A stretch of DNA of 64,000 nucleotides from Rhabditoides inermis (taxonomy: Eukaryota > Nematoda > Chromadorea > Rhabditida > Rhabditidae), in NCBI GenBank assembly GCA_963966185.1, contig CAWZYM010000020.1, forward strand, positions 1,667,501 to 1,731,500, written 5' to 3'. The notes under the pieces were generated by a model. It ran no database searches. It had not been told where the DNA came from and was given only the letters and a program-made list of their open reading frames with translations. This document shows positions 47,682 through 58,837 of this stretch, one piece after another; position 1 is the stretch's first letter; each line of letters opens with the position of its first letter. A program made the translations under genes and the position numbers.

Positions 47682-48271
47682 AGAGAGATGCTCACCGTCC
47701 ACTGGCTGGGTACCCAGCATTGCAGCGGCTCTCCAAAGTAGTTCTTCGCGAACAGAGTAATCGCGAATCCGAGAAGGAGATAGATCGTGTACACCTGAAA
47801 TGAGTTGTTTTCCCACGAATTATCGAATTCGTAACAAAGTTTGTGAATAGTGAGATTTTTCCAATCGTCAGAATCATGCTTCTCATTTCATCTGTGCACT
47901 TCTAGTCTCGCAAAGTTCATTCACATGTCGATCGATATGCCGCTCTCTCCCCCCATCACCCGTCCATCCATCCATCCCTGTCCTCTTCCAGACACACTAC
48001 ATGCAATGTTGTGGTGACTCTCCCGAATTCGTCTGCTAGGCATGTTTAGGGGTTGAGTCAGCGGCGGCGGCGCGCGACGGAAACACACTCTGTCCCGCAC
48101 TTAGTCAAAAGCTATTCCGAACATGCTAATATCTAGGTATATATGCAAATGACAGAGCATACAAAGTACAAGAGCACTTACATAAGTGAGTCGGTCTGCC
48201 AGCGAATCATCGTGGCTTGCTTTCACCTTCCCGTAGAGCTGCTTCAGACTCCCTAACATCGACGCACCCAT
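45496..48271 (-). CDS. Innexin Y (gap-junction protein)
   Basis: Fourteen exons join in frame to 430 residues: 48271-48182, 47794-47696, 47513-47417, 47314-47210, 47156-47089, 47042-46991, 46904-46755, 46611-46541, 46496-46356, 46204-46133, 46066-45985, 45851-45793, 45745-45686, 45642-45496. Landmarks: GSLKQLYGKVK, GEPLQCWVPSQW, YCFVENTYF, MLYYQWVPFILSAMALVCYFPRG, a charged cytoplasmic loop with an insert (LIMEMAERGMGTGDSG), LYIVMKALLLVVVLLQLFLMNHFLG, WQQSGHFPRVAYCDLEIRE, QCVLM, NMFNEKIFIFLWFWY, LESDGVLILRLVEENCGSV, VALWKEVYEKK. An alternative last exon at 45091-44997, spliced from a donor at 45530 (exon end 45531), gives an acidic tail (SEEDTDDYGETKLAVVDDD) in frame and may be the main form. 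It lies upstream of innexin X on the same strand. Confidence 0.93.
45853..45984. repeat. C/T-rich tract in innexin Y intron
   Basis: CCCT/CT-rich intron between exons 46066-45985 and 45851-45793. Confidence 0.8.
46220..46345. repeat. (GA)n microsatellite in innexin Y intron
   Basis: GA/GGGA run between exons 46496-46356 and 46204-46133. Confidence 0.9.
47330..47692. repeat. (GA)n microsatellites in two innexin Y introns
   Basis: GA runs at 47330-47413 and 47561-47692, separated by exon 47513-47417. Confidence 0.9.
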
Positions 48272-49309
48272 CGTGCCACCTGCTAATTATCGATTGACAT
48301 TATCGATTGGCAACTGATGAGATCGCGGTCAAAGTGGAATCAAAGTCAAACGACCAAGTCGAGTAAAAACGCCTAAAAAGAGTGTGCAGCTGCAATGTGC
48401 AAAGGGCAAAGAGCTAGACAGAGTGAGAGCAGACAGACAGACATATGCAAATGAGATGCATATCAAACAGTGTTGGATGTTCGAAATAGGAGGCGCAGGC
48501 AGTTGTAATGTTGTGGCGGAGCACTTTCCCTATAACACTCACACAAAACATAACACAAAAAGGCACGCGTTTTGGCAAGAAAGCAAACCGTAGGAAGGAG
48601 TAGAGATGTCGTTATCACTAGGGCAGAAGAGCCGATAGTGGGTGGACGAGAGAACGAGAGACACCAGAGAAGCGCGACTGATTAGAGATAGAAAGGTATG
48701 TACATCAAAAAGCCCACATAGTTCAAGTGAGTCATTAAAGCTGACCGGCATTGACCGTGGGTGGGGATGATAACACGATTATGATAACTGTGATTCGCAG
48801 AGGCGGCGACAAACGTACGGTAGACTACGGTAGTCGACTGAGGTCAACTCGGGTCGCGTTATCTTTTTTGACACGGGATAGTCGTAAACGGGAGTAGATT
48901 CGAATTTTGCATGCAAGCGAGAAACGAAAGCATGTGCGACTGTAGAGAGAGACGGCATTTCGTTCTCTCTGTGTCTCTGCGCTCTCATTCCTGTCCCTTC
49001 TCATCCACCATACACCATACAGCGCTCCTCCCCTCCACTTACAAACCAAAAGACACCACACCATTTCAGACACATTACATAAGCTTCAGCATACTCGCTA
49101 TTGATTGATTATTGATTGATATAGTTTGTGTGCTGATCTCGCTTCGTGGGTGGTCTTTGTTCGGTTTCCCTCATAGACGCGGTGACATTTGTAACCGTAT
49201 TCCTCGCGTCTTGTACGAATTTCTATAGAATCGATTCGATCAATTGCTTTGTGTCGTCTTGTGTTTTGAATGTCTTTCTACCCTGATTGGAGCTTCTTCT
49301 CGCGTTTTC

Positions 49310-49356
<47 letters not shown>

Positions 49357-49732
49357 CTCTCCCTTTCCCCCCCTCTCTCTCTCTCCCAGGCTGACCGAAA
49401 TGTTTTCAAAGCAGTCACATTACATTACACCAGATCGATACATGCAAAACTTCGGGAAGCCCACGATGTTGACCTTTTCAGTCTCTCTCTCATCAGTCAG
49501 TGAGAGATCACAAGCTTCTTCTCTCAATTTGCATAAATGATAGTGGTTGGGTTGACCGTATCAGCAGGGAGGCAGTGGCTGATAAGACTGAGTCGATATT
49601 GGCTCTGTCTCACGCCGATCGTGTAGTTTTTGACTTGCCCAGTACGCATTTCTAATTTCGTTTCTTTCTGTGACTCATTCGATTTACAGGTAGCCTGCAC
49701 TCTCTGGGGAGAGTGCCACCCAACCAGCTGAG
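48272..49732. other. Divergent promoter region of innexins Y and Z
   Basis: 1.46 kb between two innexin genes transcribed away from each other. It holds a CT run (49312-49385). No coding exon is supported; an acceptor TTTACAG at about 49690 suggests a 5' UTR exon or trans-splice site for innexin Z. Confidence 0.55.
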
Positions 49733-50870
49733 ATGGATATGATCATAGAGGTGGTCGACAAGGTGAGCGTCTCTCTCTCCCTCTCCCTCTCCCTCTCCCT
49801 CTCCCTCTCTCTCTCTCTCTCCCTCTCTCTATCTCTCTCTCCCCCCCTCTCTCTCCCTCCCTCTCTCTATCCCCTTCCCTTTCCAGGTCTACGGATCTCG
49901 CGACTTCCAAGAGGACTTCGCCGACCGTGTCAACTACCAGTTCAGCGCTTTCCTCTTCCTTTTCTCCGCTGGAATCGTCGCTGGAAAGGTTTTTCAGTCG
50001 TTCTTTTTCATACAGTTGTTTTATCTCTTCTTTCAAATGAATGTCTACGATATGTATCAACACCCTATGTACATCTAATGAGAGAATTCATGTCTACAAA
50101 TTACTTCTTTGTTGTACTACCAACTACCAGTTCGTTTTTCAGCAGTACATCGGAAGCCCGATCACCTGCTGGTATCCCGCGTTCTTCCGGAAAGGTGAGT
50201 CCATAGCTAGGTTGAAATATTCTAACCAATAGATCAATCAATAATCTGATCAATATCAATCAATACTCCCATGAGTACAGGCTGGGCGGAGTACGCGCGC
50301 GACTTCTGCCTAATTGAGAACACGTACTATGTGCCCCTCAACAACTACTCCCTCCCCAGCACAAACATGCGGGACAACGCTGAGATCCCCTACTACCAAG
50401 TGAGTCACGCAGTGACGGCATCTGGTATGACGTCATCTGCTTTCAGTGGGTGCAATTCATCCTGGTCGGCATCGCTTTCTGGATGGCGGGTCCGCACTAC
50501 ATCTGGAGGACGCTCAACAAGTTCAGCGGTCAGTTGTCACGGTCTAGTTTCAGATATAGTCTCGATCGTTTACACAGTTATTATGCAAATCCGATAAACT
50601 TTTATACTGATAAATCCAGTTCATTACGAAGTAGAATTGGTTCAGGTTTCCAAGTGAAGTCGTACGTGGAGACGACGTACAATCTGAAGATCGACGACCC
50701 CAAGAGACAGGAGGCACTCGCAAAGGTGGGAGGGAGAGAGGGAGGGAGGGAGAGTGGGAGAGAGTGGAAAGAGAGAGATGATTGCAGCTCGCGAACCACA
50801 TCCACTCAGCGAGGGAGCGATCCCGTCATCCCATGCCAGCCATGGGAGGAGTGTTGTGAGTGCGAGAGAG

Positions 50871-50929
<59 letters not shown>

Positions 50930-51283
50930 AGAGGGAGGGGGAGACTGACGGTCATTTTCAGCTCCGTCTTCTCCACTCGTCTCCTCTCCTACACTTACCT
51001 GGTGATCAAGGTACGTATGAGAGCTTCCCGGCAAACGTACCGTACATGCTGTAAATTCCTTCCTTCCAGTTCATGTTCATCATCAACATCGTCCTCGTGA
51101 TGAGTCTGCTGCACTACTTCCTCGGATTCTCCCTCGCCGACTTCCTCCGTACGTTCACACTTCGTATGACTCGTACCGTACGTGATGTATCATAATTTTC
51201 AGAGTTGGATGTGGGCTTCACCTCCGAGTGGAAAGACACAGGACTCTTCCCGCGCTCCACTATGTGCGATTTCGAGGTGCGCA

Positions 51284-51336
<53 letters not shown>

Positions 51337-51828
51337 CTCTCTTTCTCTCTCTCTCTCTCTTTCTCTTTCTCTCTCCCTAATCCTCCCTCTCAGATTCGTG
51401 ACAAGGGAAACGTGCAGCGCTTCTCTATTCAGTGCGTGCTCCCGTTGAACCTTCTGAACGAGAAGGTATACCGTATACGAGAAATATTGAATATGTGTAA
51501 TGTATGTACACGATAGACAGAGTTCCTCTACACTGTGTGTAAATGTAGTAAGTGCCCTAAGGATATGAATACAGTAGTCATGGACACTGCTTACCGTATA
51601 TTGGAAACAGGGAGACTGTTAATTAATCTTATGTGTCAGATCTTCTTGGTTCTCTTCTACTACCTATGTCTTCTCTTCGCTTTCACCGTCGGGTCTACGT
51701 TCGTGTGGTGAGTGCACAAAACACAAAACACAAAAACACTGAATGTAATATAAACCTATCACAGGGCGTACAAAACGTTCCTGCGCTCGCAGCGCGCTGA
51801 ATTCCTCGAAAGCATGCTCATGGCTGCG

Positions 51829-51920
<92 letters not shown>

Positions 51921-52310
51921 AAGAGAGATTCCTTGCAGCACGTCTCTGCGCAGGCGAACCGCGCGAGCACCGACAGCGACGACGCCAAGGCGCCGCTCAT
52001 CGGAGGAAACAACTTCGTGGGTGGTCTTCTCTCTCTCTCCCCTTGTATCTCTCTCCCTCTCTCCCTCTCTCCCTCTCCCCCCCCCCCCTCTCTCTCTCCA
52101 CCCTCCCCCTTTGCAGAACCGTGACATGCGCAAGTTCATCAACGACCAGACGACGGACACGGTGACAGCGCTGCGTCTGGTGCAGGCCAATGCTGGCAAC
52201 ATCACCGCAGCAGACCTCACCATGGAGCTATTCAAGGTACGTGACGTCATATGTCACGTCATCTGCAACTTCAACACTCATTATTTCAGCTCGACAAGAA
52301 GCTGGACTAG
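49733..52310 (+). CDS. Innexin Z (gap-junction protein)
   Basis: Sixteen exons join in frame to 385 residues: 49733-49762, 49887-49988, 50143-50194, 50281-50399, 50447-50528, 50646-50725, 50788-50855, 50962-51010, 51070-51148, 51203-51276, 51394-51465, 51640-51707, 51765-51828, 51939-52016, 52117-52236, 52290-52310. Landmarks: FADRVNYQFSAFLFLFSAGI (span 1), GSPITCWYPAFF, FCLIENTYYVP, IPYYQWVQFILVGIAFWM (span 2), FMFIINIVLVMSLLHYFLGF (span 3), TGLFPRSTMCDFEIRDKGN, QCVLPLNLLNEKIFLVLFYYLCLLFAFTVG (over two exons, span 4), FINDQTTDTVTALRLVQAN, LTMELFK. Conserved extracellular Cys are present. AATAAA at 52467-52472. Its penultimate exon contains the left breakpoint of the 4.87-kb duplication; this copy is complete. 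Confidence 0.95.
49770..49884. repeat. (CT)n/(CCCTCT)n tract
   Basis: Fills the first intron of innexin Z. Confidence 0.9.
50864..50943. repeat. (GA)n microsatellite touching a donor
   Basis: Follows the donor gtgagtgcgagagag of innexin Z exon 50788-50855. Confidence 0.9.
51285..51392. repeat. (CT)n microsatellite running into an acceptor
   Basis: CT tract ends in the acceptor ccctctcag of innexin Z exon 51394-51465, doubling as its polypyrimidine tract. Confidence 0.9.
51832..51930. repeat. (GA)n microsatellite touching a donor
   Basis: Begins in the donor gtaagagagagag of innexin Z exon 51765-51828. Confidence 0.95.
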
Positions 52311-52642
52311 ATTGCGATCGAGAGAGATTCGTGTGCCTTCACTTGCCTTCAGAAATGTTTATGTACGATATGGTGTCTGATGTGATTGGATAAAGAGATT
52401 CTGACAACAGCGACCGTGAAGAGACATTAAAGAAGATTTGCATACTGCGCACCGCGCGGCGACAATAATAAAATGATAATGAATTTCTTGTGCATAAATA
52501 GTAATGATTCAGCGTTCGTGTTCCGTTCGAATCTCGCGTCTCGTGTTCAAATCATATTTGTGTGTGTTTTTTTCCGGATGCCTGATCAAGCACCTCGTTT
52601 TGTTACGATTTAAAAAGTTTCACAGGAAGTGTATTTGAGGGA

Positions 52643-52784
52643 ATGCGTCTTCTCGTTCTCCTCGTGTGCGTTTGTGTAGCGGCGGGATATGATATATCTC
52701 AGATTCCCGCAGGCTACTCACACACAAAGACAACCCCACAACACATGGTACAGTCATCCTGGTCATCGTGAAGGGAAAATACGG

Positions 52785-52843
<59 letters not shown>

Positions 52844-53354
52844 AGGACATGCTCTGGAATCTGGTCAAAGACGCAAAGATCAACGCCGGAAAGACGGGCA
52901 ACTACCTCGTTCCGTTACTGGTAAATATAGAAGAAGCTTCTAGATATATAAGTACACTGTATAAAGTACAGTAACTGCATTACTGTAACTGTAGATCGCG
53001 GACGTGTCTACACAAGTGGTGAGCGGTACGAACTATCGCATCCGAGTGGTGATGGGAGAGTCAGCGTGCCAGAGGAAGGTACACTCACTCAGTCAGTCTG
53101 TCGTCAGACAAGCCCATCCCTACATATCGACATTCAGTTCGTGATCGGTGATGCAAAGGCCATGAAGACACGATGCTCCCAGCTACAGAAGAACCCAAAG
53201 CTTGCGGTGGGTGGGGGAGAGAGAGGGGAGAGAGAGAGAGAGAGATAGGTAGAAAGAGAATCAGAGAGCTAATGGTCTCTTTCAGTTTTACTACGTGACA
53301 GTGAACGAGTCAGGGACCACCATGACAGTCGCCGAGTTCCAGAAGGCGACTTGA
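52643..53354 (+). CDS. Secreted cystatin, single domain (copy 1)
   Basis: Five exons (52643-52747, 52846-52920, 52995-53078, 53138-53206, 53286-53354) give 133 residues. Signal peptide MRLLVLLVCVCVAAG, then a type-2 cystatin fold: an N-terminal PAGYS stretch before the helix (LWNLVKDAKINAGKTGNYLV), the inhibitory loop QVVSG (QxVxG) followed by TNYRIRVVMGESACQ, a Cys in KTRCSQL, and the final strand FYYVTVNESG. The usual PW second hairpin is not evident. Cystatins inhibit papain-like cysteine proteases; nematode ones are secreted and can act on own or foreign proteases. The GA microsatellite runs up to the second exon's acceptor. Confidence 0.88.
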
Positions 53355-53977
53355 GTGCATCGCAGTTTTTATTCAGAAACAAAACACTTTTTGGTTGTTT
53401 TTATAAACTGATTTCATGTGTATTTATGAATTAATTGCGTAAATAGTTTTCGTTCGCACCTTTTCTTTATAATCGAAATGTTCATCTCGAAACATGTCCA
53501 AGTCATAATATGTTGTTACGGCATTGGTTACGGGTAAATTAGCAAGATCCTGGTAATCTCCTCAATGAATGACACGAATTAGGTGATCCCGTGGAAACTA
53601 CAAACGAACATACTTGTCATGATTGCGATTTTTAAATAAAAAATGCTATTTTGGAAACGAAAAGTTCATTTTCGTTCGCGAAAAGCAAAGACGCATCTGA
53701 CATCTCCGTCGTCTACTTCTCACAATGCCTATTCATGACAATATTTGATATTTCCCATTCGCATGGTAATTTTTATGGTCGTCCATTCTATATTATTATG
53801 CAACAATATACAACGCGCACCATAGAATGCTAATGACGTGTCATAAAATGTTCGCGGAGGCTGCTTTTATCAGCTGCTCGATCGTGATCGCACAGTGATC
53901 GCACCTTTTGTTGTCTTCCTTTCGTTTGCGCCCTTCACATCTCGCATGGTCGTGCAGTCACTCTCCGCCTTCTTCAG
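53355..53977. other. Intergenic between the two cystatin genes, unit 1
   Basis: AT-rich, no exon seen; holds an AATAAA near 53635. Confidence 0.5.
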
Positions 53978-55145
53978 ATGAGACTCGTTCTTCTCGCAGC
54001 TGTTGTGTGTGCCGGAGTGGCGGCCGAGAGTGTGCCCCCTTTCCCCCACCCACCTTGTCTGCGTGGAGGATTCTGCCCCGAGACCATCACCCAGAAACAC
54101 ATGGTAAGCGGAAGACGTAAGATGTCCTCTGCTGTGACTTCAAGAAAAGAAACTTTCCTATTGCTAGGACTATGCGTGGACGATCGCGAACGACGCAGCG
54201 TTGCGCAAGTTCTCGGTCAACGGAATATACTACATCCCGAAAGAGGTGAGTACTTTTCCATTTCTCTAAGTGCCTCTGTTTAGGTGATCTCTGTGCGCAG
54301 ACAAGCCCTGCTCGACATGAGATACGAAATGGAAGTCGACTACGTAGCGCGACGTTGCTCTCTTACGGTTGGTAGCATGGAGGAAGAGAGGAGGAAGAGA
54401 GGAAAAGAGACAAGGACATCAGTAGAGAGGGATTGCAGAACAACGACTTGCGCCAATCGTCTTGCTATCCGAAGTTGCTGACTGGCGCCGACACGAAACG
54501 ATTCTTCTTGACGTTCTCACTCATGTTTTCGGATCGGTCACTGAATGTGACGTCAGTGAGAACAGAGAGGTTGACGGGAGGTTCCAGCGATGTAGTTCCC
54601 AGCGACTTGCACATGGTAGGCGAGAAAAAAAGGATAAAGAAAGGAGAGAATAGACATTGTTCAGAACCTCATCTGGAAAGTCGCCAATGACGCGAAAATA
54701 AACGGGCACACCGAGGGATACTATCTCGTGCCAGTCAAGGTATACTTGTATACTTGTATTCTTGAAAAAGGAGTACGGTATATATGATTGTAGATTCTGG
54801 AAGCGGCGTCGCAGGTTGTTGCCGGCACCAACACCCGGCTGGCTGTCATCCTCGGAGAGTCGACGTGCCAGAGGAAGGTACGCACGATAACCAACTAACT
54901 TTCACACCTACCTGCTTCCAGAAGAACGTTGCTGACCTCAAGACTGAGTGCGCTGTTCTGAGGAAGAACGGAAAGCAAGGGGTATGAGAAGGAGAGAGAA
55001 GAAGAAAATGAAGAGGAGAAAGATGCATTTTCAGATCTACCGTGTCACAGTGTTCGAGCAGCCGTGGACGCAGACTACGCAAGTGACAGAGTTCGAGAAG
55101 GTCGATCTGACTGCAACCGCGCGGGTCCACCAAACCACCATCTGA
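53978..55145 (+). CDS. Secreted two-domain cystatin (copy 1)
   Basis: Eight exons (53978-54103, 54168-54245, 54284-54367, 54439-54615, 54665-54739, 54794-54877, 54922-54981, 55035-55145) give 264 residues. Signal peptide MRLVLLAAVVCAGVAAE. Domain 1 has the helix (DYAWTIANDAALRKFS) and strands, but its loop reads VISVRR instead of QxVxG, so it is unlikely to inhibit papain-type enzymes. Domain 2 is canonical: LIWKVANDAKINGHTEGYYLV, QVVAG, TRLAVILGESTCQ and a PW hairpin in VFEQPWTQ. The exon layout of domain 2 repeats that of the single-domain cystatin, pointing to internal gene duplication. The ATG follows a CTTCTTCAG acceptor directly. Confidence 0.88.
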
Positions 55146-55507
55146 GCGGGATACAACATTAAATCACTTGATAAACACTATCGCATCCCACATGAAACCG
55201 TAAATATTTATTAGTATCAATATTCGATAGACTATAAAAAACGCTTGTGTGTAGGAAACCGTGATGAGATTCATTGAAGAAGACTGGCAATATTCTCCAT
55301 GGGAGGGCGGGGGCAATAGACGGGGGAAAGAGACGGCAACTCAATGTGACTTTGGCCGATCAGACATATACGCAGCAACACATCATCTACCCTAGATTCA
55401 CACATTCATAGAACGAGAGAGAGAGAAAGAGAGAGAGAGAAAAGACAGATAGAACAGTATCACAACTGTCGAGGGGTAATCAGGGGGCGGGGCATGTGGG
55501 GGCGGGG
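55146..55507. other. Convergent intergenic between cystatin and truncated GRDP, unit 1
   Basis: No coding signal. A minus-strand AATAAA at 55207-55212 may serve GRDP. Confidence 0.5.
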
Positions 55508-55661
55508 TCAGCCGCATCCTCCGCACCCGCCGCATCCGCCGCAGCCACCGCAGCCGCCACACGCGCCACACGCGCCGCAAGCCCCGCACGCGCCGCACGC
55601 AGCGCCGTCACAGGCGCCTGCAAGGTCTGCGAGGGGTCAGAGGGGAGAGAGAGGGAGAGGG

Positions 55662-55711
<50 letters not shown>

Positions 55712-57044
55712 GGGAGAGAGAGAGGAGAGAGAGAGGGATAGAGAGAGGGGGAGAGAGAGAAAGAGAGAGAGAGAGAGAGATCTGACACCTGCACAAATGG
55801 CCATCGCAACAGGCACCGCCTCCAGCCCGTCAGTTTCGGCAGTGTTGAGTATCCGATTGGTGGGCAGCTGTCGGCCGTACCTAAACGCACACTTGAGGGC
55901 GTGGTCGGAGTGGGCGTGGCTTACCCGCAGGCGAGTGTGAGCGGCCAGCGGTGTGCCTGATGGCCGACCTGCGTGCTGTCCGATCGGGAGCGCACCTGCA
56001 ACTTGTTTCATAGCTGTACTCATCGGGTGTCTACCTTGTCTGGATTGCACAATACGAATAGGGTGGATACGCAGAATACGGATGCGATCTGCTCGGCCGT
56101 CGACGTCGACCGACACTCGATTCGCTTGCCCGGCAGCCGCGCCTGCGCATCTGAAACCGGGCCTGTCCGGCTGTCTGGCGCCTGCCGACTCGCCTCCGAT
56201 GACGAACAGCGTGGACCCGTCGGCCGAGGGCACCTCCAGCTTCTGCACCGTGTTCTTGAGCAGATTGAACGCGTCGATGGACAACCGACCGGGGTGGCCC
56301 GGCTTCGCCTTCGCACCCTTCGCCGCAGACTGAAAGCGGAGAGTATGAAGACGGTAATAAGGATAAGTGATATAGCAGCACGGAGGCGTGGTCTGTGTGG
56401 GCGGTACCTGCTTCCGGCTGAACCCGCTCCAGCGTCCCTTGACGATCGCGTAGTCGCCGTCCTTGTTCACTATGACAAACGCGCGTTCCTCGGCAGTCGA
56501 GAGATGCGGAAGAAACTGCTGCAATCGACAGGTTGGAGTGTTTTTTTTAAATGAGAACAGAGAATTAAGAAAAAACTGACGAGATTGTTGTCTAGTTGAT
56601 CGCGACTCGGCAGGCTGTCCGCGCCTATCAAGTGAGCCATCGCCAGAAGTCGCTGCTCCCTGCAATGATCAACCATCACTCCGCCTCTCCAAACCACGCC
56701 CACTCACTTTCCGTACACGAGAATCATGGAGAGCAGCAGGGGTGCCGAGTGAACCACTTGTACCGAGTACTTGGTGCCATCGCGCGTGTCCATCACACTA
56801 CAATCAAACAGTAGACTCCGCCCTCTCACGCTCCGCCCACTCACTTATGGGTGGCGACGTGGACAGTGGTGTTGGGCTGGAGGGCCGAGCGGTTCAGCGC
56901 CGCCGAGTGACACAGGAACGCCATGTGCGAGTCAGGCTGGAAAGAGGGCGGGGTTTCGATAGGCGGAGCCTGCGCTCTCACCTGCACCGGCGTCTCCACA
57001 AACTCGCCGGTTATCAACTGCAGCTCGCGGTTGAGGGTGACACT
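55508..57044 (-). pseudogene. GRDP (DUF1399) gene, truncated duplicate
   Basis: Copy of the 3' half of the GRDP gene: exons 57042-56982 (cut by the duplication breakpoint), 56936-56845, 56797-56708, 56659-56581, 56518-56408, 56329-56035, 55995-55925, 55880-55789 and the Cys-Gly tail exon ending at 55508. Its upstream exons are replaced by the innexin Z tail of unit 2, so it lacks the DUF1399 core and its promoter. Confidence 0.9.
55650..55787. repeat. (GA)n tract touching a donor, unit 1
   Basis: Lies in the last GRDP intron; partner tract at 60510-60645. Confidence 0.9.
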
Positions 57045-57512
57045 GTCTGGTGCAGGCCAATGCTGGCAACATCACCGCAGCAGACCTCACCATGGAGCTA
57101 TTCAAGGTACGTGACGTCATATGTCACGTCATCTGCAACTTCAACACTCATTATTTCAGCTCGACAAGAAGCTGGACTAGATTGCGATCGAGAGAGATTC
57201 GTGTGCCTTCACTTGCCTTCAGAAATGTTTATGTACGATATGGTGTCTGATGTGATTGGATAAAGAGATTCTGACAACTGCGACCGTGAAGAGACATTAA
57301 AGAAGATTTGCATACTGCGCACCGCGCGGCGATAATAATAAAATGATAATGAATCTCTTGTGCATAAATAGTAATGATTCAGCGTTCGTGTTCCGTTCGA
57401 ATCTCGCGTCTCGTGTTCAAATCATATTTGTGTGTGTTTTTTTCCGGATGCCTGATCAAGCACCTCGTTTTGTTACGATTAAAAAAGTTTCACAGGAAGT
57501 GTATTTGAGGGA

Positions 57513-57654
57513 ATGCGTCTTCTCGTTCTCCTCGTGTGCGTTTGTGTAGCGGCGGGATATGATATATCTCAGATTCCCGGAGGCTACTCACACACAAAGA
57601 CAACCCCACAACACATGGTACAGTCATTCTGGTCATCGTGAAGGGAAAATACGG

Positions 57655-57706
<52 letters not shown>

Positions 57707-58221
57707 GCAGGACATGCTCTGGAATCTGGTCAAAGACGCAAAGATCAACGCCGGAAAGACGGGCAACTACCTCGTTCCGTTACTGGTAAATATAGAAGAA
57801 GCTTCTAGATATATAAGTACACTGTATAAAGTACAGTAACTGCATTACTGTAACTGTAGATCGCGGACGTGTCTACACAAGTGGTGAGCGGTACGAACTA
57901 TCGCATCCGAGTGGTGATGGGAGAGTCAGCGTGCCAGAGGAAGGTACACTCACTCAGTCAGTCTGTCGTCAGACAAGCCCATCCCTACATATCGACATTC
58001 AGTTCGTGATCGGTGATGCAAAGGCCATGAAGACACGATGCTCCCAGCTACAGAAGAACCCAAAGCTTGCGGTGGGTGGGGGAGAGAGAAGGGAGAGAGA
58101 GAGAGAGAGAGATAGGTAGAAAGAGAATCAGAGAGCTAATGGTCTCTTTCAGTTTTACTACGTGACAGTGAACGAGTCAGGGACCACCATGACAGTCGCC
58201 GAGTTCCAGAAGGCGACTTGA
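57513..58221 (+). CDS. Secreted cystatin, single domain (copy 2)
   Basis: Exons 57513-57617, 57711-57785, 57860-57943, 58003-58071, 58153-58221. Same 133-residue protein as copy 1 except for one visible change, PAGYS to PGGYS, in the N-terminal segment that contacts target proteases. The GA microsatellite in the first intron is three bases shorter. Confidence 0.88.
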
Positions 58222-58837
58222 GTGCATCGCAGTTTTTATTCAGAAACAAAACACTTTTTGGTTGTTTTTATAAACTGATTTCATGTGTATTTATGAATTA
58301 ATTGCGTAAATAGTTTTCGTTCGCACCTTTTCTTTATAATCGAAATGTTCATCTCGAAACATGTCCAAGTCATGATATGTTATTACGGCATTGGTTACGG
58401 GTAAATTAGCAAGATCCTGGTAATCTCCTCAATGAATGACACGAATTAGGTGATCCCGTGGAAACTACAAACGAACATACTTGTCATGATTGCGATTTTT
58501 AAATAAAAAATGCTATTTTGGAAACGAAAAGTTCATTTTCGTTCGCGAAAAGCAAAGACGCATCTGACATCTCCGTCGTCTACTTCTCACAATGCCTATT
58601 CATGACAATATTTGATATTTCCCATTCGCATGGTAATTTTAATGGTCGTCCATTATATATTATTATGCAACAATATATAGAATGCTAATGACGTGTCATA
58701 AAATGTTCGCGGAGGCTGCTTTTATCAGCTGCTCGATCGTGATCGCACAGTCATCGCACCTTTTGTTGCCTTCCTTCCCTTCCCTTTGCGCCCTTCACAT
58801 CTCGCATGGTCGTGCAGTCACTCTCCGCCTTCTTCAG

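Larger units (their letters stand above)
52175..57044. repeat. 4.87-kb tandem duplication, unit 1
   Basis: Runs from inside the penultimate exon of innexin Z to inside a GRDP exon. Unit 2 (57045-61905) matches it base for base except for a few substitutions and differing GA repeat lengths. Confidence 0.95.

Noticed and set aside
47072..47794. 240-codon minus-strand frame rich in Leu-Ser
   Set aside because: Mostly translation of CT microsatellites joined to innexin Y exon shadows.
55637..56665. 342-codon (and at 60468-61382 a 304-codon) minus-strand open frame
   Set aside because: It runs through several GRDP exons, their introns and a GA repeat in a single frame; only parts are coding, as separate spliced exons.
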